Positions 22,761 through 32,760 of a DNA stretch of 64,000 nt are shown here, piece after piece. The notes under the pieces are model-generated. The model worked only from the letters and a program-made list of their open reading frames with translations. It was not told the origin of the DNA and ran no database searches. Numbering within the stretch: the first letter of the stretch is position 1; every line of letters begins with the position of its first letter. Both the position numbers and the translations under genes were made by a program. Origin of the DNA: Armigeres subalbatus (Eukaryota > Arthropoda > Insecta > Diptera > Culicidae); assembly GCF_024139115.2 (NCBI RefSeq), contig NC_085140.1, positions 431,953,240 to 432,017,239 on the forward strand, given 5' to 3'.

Positions 22761-23087
22761 TTTTTCCCAAGCATTGCTGGTGCATTAACAGTACAAACGC
22801 AACAAAACTGCAAGCCAAAATGTATTTATTAAATGTATTCACATATTGTGGCCGTATCGTCGCTTTTGGTTGTAGTTATTTAATCACTACAGAAAAAAAA
22901 ACTCTTTTTTAAAATATCCTGATTTTGAGCAAATCTCATAAATTGTTACATGTACACAAGATATAAAATAGACAAAAAAAATATACTAGCGTGGACAGGT
23001 TTTCAAATCAATTTGATAAATAATATAATTACATAAAAAACGTGTCCATGATACTCCAAATCACAAAAAAAAGAGTTGCAAAGGTTT

Positions 23088-23133
23088 CACGGCCCCCCAG
23101 GGAGTCGCGGACCATCGGTTGGGAAACACTGTT
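23088..23133 (-). mobile_element. hAT terminal sequence
   Basis: Read on the minus strand from 23133 this starts CAGTGTTTCCCAACCGATGG, a typical end of hAT elements of the ZBED type. It points towards the transposase fossil at 22020-22760. The other end was not found, so the element is probably truncated near 21.9 kb. Beyond 23133 a ~100-bp tandem array begins. Confidence 0.65.
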
Positions 23134-23139
23134 CTACGT

Positions 23140-23287
23140 GCACTAAACACGATCAAACGCGCACTAACTAATTTATTTTCCGTCCGACTGTACAAAGCAA
23201 AACAAAACGATCCGTACTCCTCGAAAATTCTGCGTGCTTTACGAAACACTCAAGTGTGCACAAATTAATTTATTTAAACTTTCCAAC
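23140..23287 (+). repeat. ~100-bp tandem array, left part
   Basis: The unit begins GCGCACTAACTAATTTATTTTCC and ends TTTACGAAACACTCAAGT. A second partial unit starts at 23256 (GTGCACAAATTAATTT) and is cut at about 23287 by the Penelope-like insertion. The array resumes at 24163. Confidence 0.7.
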
Positions 23288-23361
23288 GCGCATCTTTTTT
23301 TTTCAAGGTTAAAAGACTATTATTCTTCCATTTACTTCCACTATTAACTTTTTTATGTATC

Positions 23362-23414
23362 AACAAGCAGATACGTATTTCGTTTCCTACATGGAAACTT
23401 CTTCAGTGTTTGTT
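23362..23414 (-). ncRNA. Hammerhead-ribozyme-like motif at the Penelope-like 3' end
   Basis: On the minus strand, in order: AACAAACA (stem I strand), CUGAAGA (core, fits CUGANGA), one extra A, GUUUCC-AUGUA-GGAAAC (6-bp perfect stem II), GAAA, UACGUAUC (short stem III and the cleavable UC), then UGCUUGUU (stem I partner, 7 of 8 pairs). This is the arrangement of a type I hammerhead. Such ribozymes are known in Penelope-like elements. The extra A before stem II departs from the canonical core. The stop codon of the ORF overlaps the outer bases of stem I. Activity is not proven. Confidence 0.65.
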
Positions 23415-24009
23415 ATCGACTGAAAGAAACATTGCACATTAACTTTAAATATGGTGTATAGGTAGAGCTGTAGGTAAAAATTAGGGCATGACCGATTCGT
23501 CGTCGTCCCGTGGGTAGTAATCTAAACAGCCAGGTATATCCGTTTCCTTGATCTTTGTTAAGTAAGTTTATTTGTTTTTGTTTGTAAATTTCTAAGCTTT
23601 TCGCTAGGTCAAGTTTCCAAGGATTTTGTATTTGTCTGAGAAGTGATATGTTGTCTTTGGTTAATTGATGATCTTCGTTAAATATATGTTCGGCTACTTT
23701 AGATTTGAAATGATAATGTATACCTTTTTCAGTGTCTTTGTTTGCTTGAGTTACTTCTGCCAAATGTTCTTTGAACCTCGTGTCTAGTGTTCGTTTTGTC
23801 TGTCCTATGTAGATTTTGTCACAGTGTGGGCATGATATTTCATAAACTCCAGATTTTCCTAATGCGTCAACGGGGTCTTTTGTGCTTCCAAGTAGCGTCT
23901 TCAGATGGTTGTTCCTGCTACTGAAAACTAATTCGATACCAATTTTTCTAAATTTAGAGCGTAATGGTCTGGTTATATTATGGTCAAAATTAACGGATAC
24001 TCGTCGCAA
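23413..24009 (-). pseudogene. Penelope-like GIY-YIG endonuclease domain
   Basis: 198 residues. The GIY-YIG core is clear: GVY at 54-56, YIG at 67-69, a conserved arginine region TRFKEH at 77-82, and the likely catalytic glutamate in SLEIY near 140. C60/C63 with the following histidines fit the CCHH pattern of Penelope endonucleases. Upstream the same frame stays open without a Met to about 24160 (for example NGYSTRAIQAIINKHRK), the linker from RT to endonuclease. The enzyme nicks target DNA during insertion. With the RT missing, this fragment cannot move by itself. The start at 24009 is a non-ATG convenience, since the true start lies in the lost 5' part. Confidence 0.85.
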
Positions 24010-24162
24010 TTCATTTGTTATTGGTGATAATGTAGTTAATGATTTTCTGTACTGGGTTTTTCTATGTTTGTTTATAATAGCTTGAATAGCTCTAGTTGAG
24101 TATCCGTTTAGTCTAGCTGTTTCAAAAATGTAATTTAATTCTTTCTGTTTCCCTTTTTTCAG

Positions 24163-24345
24163 CTAACTTTACAAAGTAGAACAGAACAATCCTGCTTCCG
24201 CGATTATTTTGCTTGCTTTACGAAAGCACACTCTAGTGCGCACTAATTAATTCAGTTTCCAACTGATTGCACAAGGCAGAACAAAAGCAATCTGGCTTCC
24301 GCAAACATTCTGCTTGCTTTACGAAAACACATCCAAACGCGCACT
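24163..24345 (+). repeat. ~100-bp tandem array, right part
   Basis: Continues the array of 23140-23287. A complete unit of about 101 bp runs from GCGCACTAATTAATTCAG at 24238 to the next GCGCAC at 24338, containing GGCTTCCGCAAACATTCTGC and GCTTGCTTTACGAAAACAC. The partial unit at 24165-24237 ends the Penelope-interrupted repeat. Confidence 0.75.
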
Positions 24346-24522
24346 TAACCTATCACCATGATTCGCGTCCTCTTATCGGGCACATTGATTCGTCATTTAC
24401 CTGCCTCTGCAACCTGTCGATCCGTTACCAAGTTGCAGTTATGCACTTTTTTGACGCCCAGAATACTGTTTTTTTTACGTAGCCTTGCCAACATTGACTG
24501 TGGTCTAACGTGAAGTAGCGTA

Positions 24523-24718
24523 CACCCGATTCTTTTTTTACACGGATTATTTTCACACGGATTTTTTTTACACGGCTTTTTTTACACGGATTTTTTTTGC
24601 ACGGATTCTCCAAATAACACGGATTATTTTTACACGGTTTCTCGAAATAACACGGATTATTTTTACACGGATTTTTTTCACACGGCACGCATCCCCCGTG
24701 TAAAAAAAGAATCGGGTG
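24523..24718. mobile_element. TA-flanked MITE with internal ACACGG repeats
   Basis: The ends CACCCGATTCTTTTTTTACA and its complement are perfect inverted repeats of about 23 bp, flanked by TA on both sides (24521-24522 and 24719-24720). The interior consists of repeated TACACGGATTATTTT-like units about 15-25 bp long. The Cys/Asn/Lys-rich reading frame through it is a consequence of these units. TA flanks suggest Tc1/mariner mobilisation. Confidence 0.8.
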
Positions 24719-25142
24719 TATTAGGATACTGGATGATTGATGTTTGACACAAAGGACAATAGAGTTTACCGTCTCTACTGAAAAATCAGCATTAAGGAGG
24801 ATTCTACCGACGCAGATCAACCTGAATTCGTCTACGTCTACGTAAGCTTTCAGCCGCTTAAATGGACTAGATTTGAAAGCAAGTCTACCAAAAGAGAGAT
24901 CATTGTGCTCTTCAATGAATCTCTCCTGCTGTGCCAATCGACAAATTAATGGATTGGAGTTCGTCGAAGTTGAGTGGTGTACAAGCAGATGCAGATTGCA
25001 GGTTTATTTATTTTCACAAGATGACAGCTGTGAACGATTGCGTGGTCACACAGGGCTTGGAAATAGCGCAGCGACCATTCGACAGTACGGCGAAGTATCG
25101 AAAAACTTGAGTATCTGGAAATCAACTCATCGTTTAACGATA

Positions 25143-26363
25143 GGGGAGGAGGTTCGGTTATGGACACCTATGTATCTTTTTTGACAGATAAGAGATGCTG
25201 TCATTCTGACAACCGTCATTTGTTTGCTATAATAGCATGATGTTTTGTGCTCAATATCAAACCGGATGGGCATCTCTACTTTGAACTAGAAACATATAAA
25301 TTTTTTCGTACAAGAAAAACAACACGAAAGTTTTTTTGGCCTTTTTCAAAGTGTCATAAATTAAAGGATTTAATTCAAAAGTGAGTTCTAATGCGTATTT
25401 ACACAGTAAATTTAATCTATTTTGAGGCCAAATGTCGATTGACAACAAAATTTTAGCGTGAATTTTTTTCTTCTCGTTCCAAAAGGCTGCGAAATTCGGT
25501 TGTGGGCACCTTTATTGGTTCGGTTATGGGCACCCTCATTTTATTGATAAATCATTCAATATCGTTTTACTTGTCCTTTAACTTATTTTTAATAACGTTT
25601 TAAGGCAGTTTTTATAATTAGTTTGACATAATTGTTCGAAATAATGAGTTTATTTAATATTTTTGTTTATTGGGCATGTCTAGTCATCATACACACACTT
25701 TTTGGAACAAAGCGTTGACCGATTTGCTTGCAGCAACAAGTTGCATTCGACGGGGAATGCTTTCCCATTGTTTCCTATTGAAAATTGGTCAGATCGGACT
25801 ATGGGATCAAAATTTATGGCCAAAATATTATTTTTTGAAATGAACGAGAAAGGCACTATTGCCGCTAGGGTGATTAATCAGGATTTTTTGACTGTGATGC
25901 ATACCAATAAAACGTAAATCAATGAAAAATTAAAACCCATTTACCTAAAGTGCTATTTAGACCTTTTTATGTGATTTTTTTCAACATCCTCCTTAATGCA
26001 CCGGGGAGTGCATCATCACTGCTAGGTGAATTAATTTGAGTTTTTTAGCGTCTCCTGGCTTTTAGAAAGAATAAACTATTCCTTGTCTTTAAATCTGGGT
26101 GGTTTTTATTCATGCTTCTTTATTTTTAGCTAAGTTTTCAAGGGTGCCCACAACCGAACCACGAAATGAAAATGTCCAAAAGTGTCAAATTTTCTAAATT
26201 GTCAATATTTTTTTCTAAATCGATGAAATCATATTAATTTCTTTGCTAGTAGTAAGGTTATAAGTTTAGCTTTCGATTGCTATGCGAATGTCGACATAAG
26301 ATCAACCAGGGCCAAAGTTATGGACCAAACACAAAAGGGTACCCACAACCGAACCTCCTCCCC
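25143..26363. mobile_element. TA-flanked TIR element, GGGGAGGAGGTTCGG family
   Basis: The left end GGGGAGGAGGTTCGGTTATG is mirrored at the right by the complement of GGGGAGGAGGTTCGGTTGTG. TA flanks both sides (25141-25142, 26364-26365). A second inner pair, GGTTCGGTTATGGGCACC at 25518-25535 and its complement at 26143-26160, gives a nested symmetrical layout. The interior holds a dispersed-repeat copy (25715-25900). No transposase was recognised. Confidence 0.75.
25715..26005 (+). repeat. Dispersed repeat, copy within the 25143-26363 element
   Basis: Shares with 52780-53085 and 8990-9080 the motifs TTGCATTCGACGGGGAATG, CCATTGTTTCCTATTGAAAA and GATCGGAC. With the 52.8 kb copy it also shares GAGAAAGGCA(C/T)(T/C)ATTGCCGCT and CCTAAAGTG. 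The order is not identical, which indicates rearranged or composite copies. Confidence 0.55.
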
Positions 26364-26454
26364 TAGTATTCATGCAAGATCGACTTAAATTTTATATAGG
26401 CATAACTTTAAGGCTAGGGGGTCTTTATTAATAGGGGGAAATACCAAATAATTA

Positions 26455-26495
26455 CCTGAGGAAGACATAATCCCCATATCGAAACGTTGAACAAG
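26455..26495 (+). other. Penelope-like hammerhead core relic
   Basis: Reads CTGAGGA, A, GACATAATCCCCATATC (imperfect stem II), GAAACGTTGAAC. The CUGANGA plus one extra A and the downstream GAAA have the same layout as 23362-23414, but stem I is not evident. Similar sequence usually marks Penelope-like terminal repeats. Confidence 0.4.
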
Positions 26496-26532
26496 ACTGC
26501 GTAGCCATAATGTTAAATGTGTTAAACTATAG

Positions 26533-27081
26533 TTGTACAGAGGTCATGACAACAATATAAACTTTGTCGCTTCCGATGGTATCAGCCGGCAGGCCACTGA
26601 TCTACAGAAAGTTTTTGACACGACGGGCCATTCCACAACCGTTTTTTTATTGAGAAGTTCGAATGTATCCATTCCACTGAAAAAAATCGTCAACAGGGTT
26701 GTTAGCATCCTTTACACAGGTAGTGATGAACTTGCTATAGCTGTTGAAAAAACACTTTAATAAAGTATTTAATAAAAAATCCTCTCCTAGTACACATGGC
26801 TCTACCTTTCGTAGTGGTCGCTTCGATTTGACTCACGCGATTTGCTGCGGACGTTTTTCAACGTGCTGGGAATGCTTGGAGCCACAGAGATTAAGGTGGT
26901 AAAATCGAACCAGAAAAAACAGTTGGTGGAACTTGTAGAGTTTATAATGATTGAAGACAAGCGGGAGTCTCCTGGCTACGATAACTTACCTCGTATGACT
27001 GACGACTACTTGCTTCGTTTGCTTCGACTACTATTCAAATGGGATGGCTCTCCGTTGAGGTCCACACAAGGCCTACTTTGA
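26533..27081 (+). other. Two unrecognised short open frames
   Basis: 26533-26760 (75 residues) and 26806-27081 (open from after a TAG, reading WSLRFDSRDLL then TFFNVLGMLGATEIKVV) look more protein-like than most frames here, with mixed hydrophobic and charged residues and no repeats. I recognise no domain. They may be pieces of a decayed transposon protein or of a host exon. Confidence 0.25.
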
Positions 27082-27221
27082 TAGATTCAAATCAATTGTA
27101 TATTGTCTTTGCATAATTCTTCCAAGTCCTATTCCACTACCACACATTCCCCCTTTCGTCAAGTTTTTTGTTACATTTTTTGTGAAGCAAACCAAGTTTT
27201 GTAATTAAGGACGATGATGGT

Positions 27222-27275
27222 GTTCTAGTGGCTACTGCTTCTGCCTTATAAGCCGGAGATCATGGGTTCAACTGC
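27222..27275 (+). repeat. tRNA-like SINE head fragment
   Basis: GTGGCTACTGCTTCTGCCTT followed by ATAAGCCGGAGATCATGGG and TTCAACTGC. It matches the tRNA-like heads at 17640 and 51541. No matching body follows. Confidence 0.5.
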
Positions 27276-28073
27276 ACTAAACATAGGTAGTTAAAGATCA
27301 TTCAAAGGTTCAGCAGCACTGAGCCCCGCTGGACACTTTGTGTGAGCACCACTCGCGTTCGTTACAAAATTAAGCAACACTATGTCGCACTGAGCACTTA
27401 TTACAAAATTAAAGGAACGTCGAATATTGAGGGGTTCCTTATCGAATGAACACTAAAAGATTACGGACTGATATACACGTATTGAAGCTGGTCAATGATT
27501 AAAGTTAAAAAAAAAACTTTTTGAATTGATAAAAAATGTATATTTCACATAAAAAGGAGCTTAAAAACATAAATTAAAGCTTTCCACCCATTAGTAGGAA
27601 ACATTCTAACTCTTCCTCTTTAGCGATAGAAAAGAAAGCTGCATCTGGATCCACATCTGCATCTGGACACACATTCCGGCACAACGTTTTGGCGTGCTTT
27701 TAAATGGTTTCTTGGAGAAAACTTGCATAAAACATCACTAAACATATTATAAGCATATTATCACAAATTCTGGATCCCTAAAATTTCGGATCTATATATT
27801 CGGATATCGGATTCTAAATCAACATTTCTTGACGTTACAAAGTTTTTTTTTGTTTTACTGTACCTTAATGATGTGATAATTTGCACTCCACAATAAAATT
27901 TTTATTCAGTTGCACTTCACTTTCACTCGCGTAATAATCATCAATGAAAAACAATACGATTCAACCATGGATACTTGCATGCTTTATAAAAAGTTATTTT
28001 AAATATGTGAAAAAAATCCAGCAGGATCTCCAAATGTGGCGTTTATGATGATGATAGGCAAGCGGGAGCATGG
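27276..28073. other. AT-rich sequence without recognisable gene
   Basis: Nothing coding. A small tandem TCTGGATCCACATCTGCATC runs around 27645-27670. Confidence 0.3.
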
Positions 28074-28300
28074 GCGTAGCCAGGATTTCGATTAGGGGGG
28101 GACCAAATTTTTTAGGTCTTTTGAATCGTAGTTTTATAGTAGTTTTATAAAAACACATGAATATTAGTGCTTGGTACTTTTTCCTTCTAAGCTCCAAACA
28201 CTTTGAAACCAAATCCACAACCAACAGTAAAGGCTGAATCTCAACAGCGCGTTGCGCGTCAGCGTTGAAGTCAGCGTTTTGTACTAAAACGTAATGCTAA
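28074..28300. other. Possible single end of a GGCGTAGCC-type element
   Basis: CATGGGCGTAGCCAGGATTTCGATTAGGGGGGGACC at 28074-28109 resembles the left end of the 43302-44858 element (CATAGGCGTAACTAG then a G-tract). No opposite end was found, so this is probably a truncated copy. Confidence 0.4.
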
Positions 28301-28309
28301 TAAACGTGA

Positions 28310-29525
28310 CGCATTCACGCCCGGATTCTTCAGAAATGCCTCCAGCAATTTCTTCGGCAATGTCTTCAGGAATTCCACCATCAATTTCGCCGGGAATCGA
28401 CCGAAAATTCCACCCTTTATTTACTCCAAGAAATCCTCCAGTTCTGCAGGGAATTCTTCAGATAATTTTCATAAAAAAATCTGAAAAATTGCAGCGTGGA
28501 ATTCCTAAGAATATTCCGTGGAAATTCCGCAGAATTGCCAATAAACATTCCTGAGAATTTCGCGAAAAATCTTCGAACTTCCTGTGTAAATTCCATATTT
28601 TTTTCCGTGAAAGTTTCGAATAATTTCTTGTGAAAATTTCAAAGAATTTCTCCAGGAATTCCACCGAAAATTTATACAGAAATTATACCGAAAATAAAAT
28701 CAACAATGGAAATTTTGGAGGAGTTCCTAGATTAATTCCCAAAGAAATCCAGAAAGAATTCCGGTGGGAAACATCAAGATTTCCACTGGACATCCTGCAG
28801 GAGTTTCTTCGAAAATTCCTCCGAGAGTTCCTCCGGGAATTCTTCCAGGAGTTCAACCGGCAGATCGTCCAAGAATTCCTCCCGGATTTCCTCCGAGAAT
28901 TATTCCGGTAGTTCTATCGGCAGCTCCTATGGGGGCTCTCTGAAAATTCTTCCGGGAATTTCTCCAGAATTTCCTCCGGGAATTATACAGAAATTCCTCC
29001 AGAAGCTCCTCCGAGAATTCCTCTGGGAGCTCTTCAAGGGATTCTCCGGGAGATCCTCTGATGATGATGATGGTCCTGCTACATACCCCTAAAAAGGTTT
29101 CAGCTAGATGAGATTTGTCTATCTATAAGATGAATTCTCCAAGATTTTTTCCGAGAAGTCTTCTAGTAGATTCACTGGCAGTTCCTCCGGAGGTTCATTT
29201 GAAAATTCTCCCGGGAGTTTCTTTAGAAATTCCTCCGGGTGTTCCACCAGTAGCTCTTCCAGGAGATCATTCAGGCTTTTATCAGGAAAACATTGAGGTT
29301 TTCTTCAGAAAATTAGCTAGAAATTCCTCCCGAAGTTCTTCCGATAGTTTTTCTGAGAGTTCCTCCGGGAGGTCCTCTAGGAATTCTTCTAGGAGTTTCT
29401 CCTGAAATTCCTCCGGGAGTTCTTATGGGAGCTCCTCCGGCAGTTCCTACGTGAATTCCTCTGGGAGATCCACCAGCAGTTTTTATGAGCATTTCTCCGG
29501 GAGTTTCACTGGCAGTTCCTTTGAG
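28310..29525 (-). repeat. GGAATTCC-type array, TTCCTCC polarity
   Basis: A long run of degenerate units about 12-15 bp long such as GAATTCCTCCGGGAGTTC, often phased in threes, so that Ser/Arg-rich pseudo-frames appear. At 29055-29110 a short unrelated segment (GATGATGATGATGGTCCTGC) interrupts it. It is of the same family as 4560-6190 and 31600-32760. Confidence 0.8.
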
Positions 29526-29725
29526 AACTCCCGGAGTAATTTCCGGAGGAACTCCCAGAAGAATTTCTGTAGGATTTCCCGGAGAAAGTATCAGAGGAAT
29601 TTTCGGAAGAACTGCCAGAGGAACTTCTAGATGAATTTATTGAAGAATTACAGGAAGAATTTCCAGAGGAAATCCAGGAGGAACTCTCGTAAGAACTTCT
29701 GGATGAATTCCAGGACAAACTCCCA
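29526..29725 (+). repeat. GGAATTCC-type array, inverted segment
   Basis: Polarity switches abruptly near 29525. From here units read GGAGGAACTCCCAGAAGAAT on the plus strand, opposite to 28310-29525, making an inverted junction. Confidence 0.75.
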
Positions 29726-29739
29726 GGGGCGTCTCGTGG

Positions 29740-30432
29740 ACTTTTGCTACACCTACCATGTTGATAAGAAATATTCAACAAGCTGAGTGGTTTCGAATGA
29801 AAGTTGTGCATTTAATCTAATATTACAACCTTTTCTTGTACAACTTAACCAAATATTAGAAAAAAAATTTAAATAGAAAGGATTTACAAAACAGTAAATA
29901 GCTTATTTATCTCTTTTGTTACAAAAATGTTTTAAATTTAGATGCACTTAAAATTTTTAACTCTCACAAATCGTCTTAAATCTAACTTAGTAACAGTTGG
30001 CAATAACTGGATATTGCTCAGAATAGAGATCTTTCAAATCGGCTCATTCCACAATCGGGGTACACGGGTCCCATCGCCGCTAATATTTAAACTCTCACAT
30101 ATTTTGTGATTAATTATTATTAGTATAATAATTATAGTATATAATTAGTATACAATTATTGTTTGATGCGACCCCAGATTGTGACGACCAATTAGTCATA
30201 TTTAGAAGCTGAAATGTGTTCCAGTTATTTAATTCTTCAAATTTAGTGAAAACTATACCTTTTTCTCTATGTTGATTGATTTTAAGTATTCTTAAAAAAC
30301 CATTATTTAATGTCTCTTTTGAAAACGCAAACATTAATTTAATATTGTTCTTGATGCATTGCATATTCATCAGGAGAAAAAAAGAAAAACAAACTTTTTC
30401 TAATCATCGAAGTATGAACGAAAGCGTACGGC
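29740..30432. other. AT-rich spacer
   Basis: No gene or repeat partner recognised. There is a strongly AT-rich patch at 30110-30160. Confidence 0.3.
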
Positions 30433-30440
30433 GGTGCGCC

Positions 30441-30960
30441 CAGGGCTGACAATCGTCATCGTCATAGCACGAAATGCCACAGTAGCGACGAGTTGCATTG
30501 TCTTCATTGCTACTCTACACATCGTCAATGACGCGCACGACGTTAGCTTTCGTCGTGTAACCAAATCGTCCTGACGACATCGAAGAACGAAGACTTCATA
30601 CCGTTATTCTTCAAGCGGCAGCTGCCATGCGAAGATTTTTACTAATTCTTTGTAATAATGAATTTGAAGCAACGTATGAAAGCGTTATGAATGTTATCGA
30701 TACATTTATGTTACCAAATTTCCTACTATTTGTTTATTTGAGACGCTATTATGTTTTTAACCAGTCCGTCTATAATGACGTGCAATCAATTGTGTGAAGA
30801 AGTGACGACGAAAATCGTCATAACTTTTGGCTGCGCGACTATCGTCGTGGTACGCATGCGGCGCGAAGAAAACGAGTAGGTGTTGCGTCGTGCAATGTTA
30901 TGACGAAGACTATTTTTTTTCGCTTTCTTCATACGACGAGAATGACTATTGTCAGCCCTG
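30441..30960. mobile_element. hAT-type MITE with exact 8-bp target-site duplication
   Basis: The ends CAGGGCTGACAAT and its complement are flanked by GGTGCGCC at 30433-30440 and again at 30961-30968. Subterminal TCGTCAT/ATGACGA motifs are repeated many times inside both ends. The length is 520 bp with no transposase. CAGGG ends and an 8-bp duplication fit hAT. The exact duplication indicates a fairly recent insertion. Confidence 0.9.
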
Positions 30961-30968
30961 GGTGCGCC

Positions 30969-31595
30969 TTTCGGCAAAGCACAGCACAGTCGACACTACG
31001 ATCGAGTCTAACCGAAGGTGCGTCGCGTCGTTGATTGTTCTCGCAGCGCGTCGAACGGGTTCGACTCCTGCTGCGCGCATAGCAGAACTTGCATCTAAAC
31101 ATGCTTGCTTCGCATGCGAAAGCGAATGATGTGAGGAAACGGAGAAAGCGGGTAACGCTCACGCTGGTTCTCTGCGCGCGGAGAACGAGTGAGCATACCA
31201 AGGAGGAAATTATTTCAAATCATTTGTCATGGCGCAAAACATAAAATTTGTCTTTTGGCAGCGCTGCTGTTGGTTCTTCATTATGGATCGTACGACTGGC
31301 AAAAGCTTTCTTTGTGATGGGGTGTGGTGTGTCGGGGAAACACACATTTAGCTGCAAATTGACTGTACGCCAAGCATGTGGCGTTAACTTGATCTGCCTA
31401 CGAAATATTTTGTTTCTTTAGATGTTTAGATGTTAAAATCATTGGAAATATTACGTGAAACTTTGTTTAAAAAATTTACTGAGTAAATTATTTGCCCTAA
31501 TAATTAATTACCAAGAGTCAAGACATTAATTTCCTACTTCTGACCTAAAAATGGTTACCTGTTCGTGTTCCATGAACAGGTAGAACGTATGGACG
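30969..31595. other. Moderately GC-rich sequence, no gene recognised
   Basis: GGTTCGACTCC at 31060-31070 resembles a tRNA B box, but no A box or cloverleaf lies upstream. Overlapping short frames on both strands look compositional. Confidence 0.3.
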
Positions 31596-31599
31596 AGTC

Positions 31600-32760
31600 G
31601 CCTCTGCAAACTCCTGGAAGAATTCTTAAAGGACCTCCCGGAGGAGCTCCCAGAGAAATTTTCCGAGGAACTTCTGAAGGAATTTGTAGATAAACCCCCA
31701 AAGAAAGCCTTAATGAACTCCTGAAAGAAAGTCTGAATGAATTTCCGGAGGAACTACTAGTGGAACTCCCGGAGAAATTTTCAGAGGAACAGCTGATGGA
31801 ATTCCCGGAGTTGAATTTCTAGAGGAACTTCCGAAATCCCATTTCCCTTGAAGTTCCTGCAAAATATCCTCAAAGAATCCCATGTCAAGTTCCTGGAGGA
31901 ACTTTTGGAAAAACTCCTGGGGGAGCTCCCGGAGGCACTCCCACAAGCACTTCCAGAGGAATTCTCACAAGGTAGTACTGAAATAATTATTGGAGAAGTT
32001 CATGAAGGAATTTCTGGCGAAATACCAGAAGGAATTCCCGAAAAAATACCAGGAAGAATTAATGCAGAAATTACCAGATGAAATCCAGAAAGTATTCCCA
32101 CATGAATTGCTGTTCTTTGTTTGTTCTGAAGGAATTCCTGGAAGAACTCTTGGAGGATATCTTCCATATCCTGGAGGAACTCTAACATTAATTTCCGAAT
32201 GAAATTCTGGAGTAAATTCCGACTGAAGGCCGGAAAGAATTCTAGGACAATTTCGCGGAAAAAATCACGGAGAAATTCCTGAAGTAAGAGAAGAATTTTC
32301 GGGGAAATACTTGGACGAATTCTTGGAGAAATTCCTAAAGAAATTTCTAGAGGAATTCTTGAAGGATATTCTGAAATAATTGCGGAAAGAATTTCAAAAT
32401 GTAATTCTAGAGGATTTCGCTATTGAATTTATAGAAGTCCTGGAAGTTATCCCGGAGGAATTTAAGGAAGAGTTCCTGGAGGAATGCCCGAAGCAGTTTC
32501 TTATAGATTAGCAGGTGAAATTATGGAGGATTTCCGTCATAAATTACTGAAGAATCTTCTAGTGGAATTTTGGGAGGAAATTCCGTATGTATTCTTGGAG
32601 GAACTCTAGAATGCATTCCTGAAGGAAATGTCGCAGATTTTCCTGGAAGAATAGCCGAAGAAATGTCTAGAAGTAAAACTTGAAGGGAAGAAAAGAAATC
32701 TTCAAGAAACTTCCACATGAATTTCCTAAAAAAATTAGTTGGGGGTTTCTAGATAAGGAC
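31600..32760 (+). repeat. GGAATTCC-type array, GGAGGAA polarity
   Basis: Degenerate units such as GGAGGAACTCCCGGAGAAAT and GGAATTCCTGGAAGAACTC. The polarity is opposite to 28310-29525 and the same as 29526-29725. Decayed AT-rich units may continue to ~33330 (AGAATTTTCTGAATTTTTCTG). Reading frames through it, rich in Glu, Leu and Phe, are repeat products. Confidence 0.8.

Larger units (their letters stand above)
23288..24162 (-). mobile_element. Penelope-like element, 5'-truncated
   Basis: Contains the 3' part of a Penelope-like coding region (GIY-YIG endonuclease) followed on the minus strand by a hammerhead-like terminal segment and a T-rich end. It interrupts a ~100-bp tandem repeat unit. 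The reverse transcriptase domain is absent: open sequence upstream of 24009 reaches only to about 24160. Boundaries are set by where the tandem array breaks and resumes. Confidence 0.8.

Noticed and set aside
24425..24937. 170-residue Cys/Asn/Lys-rich protein
   Set aside because: Produced by the ACACGG repeat units of the 24523-24718 MITE.
29115..29405. Ser-rich and Pro-rich proteins in 28.3-29.8 kb
   Set aside because: Direct translation of GGAATTCC-type short tandem units. All similar frames at 31.7-32.7 kb are rejected for the same reason.
31055..31080. tRNA gene suggested by GGTTCGACTCC
   Set aside because: No matching A box, acceptor stem or cloverleaf upstream. A chance B-box match in GC-richer sequence.
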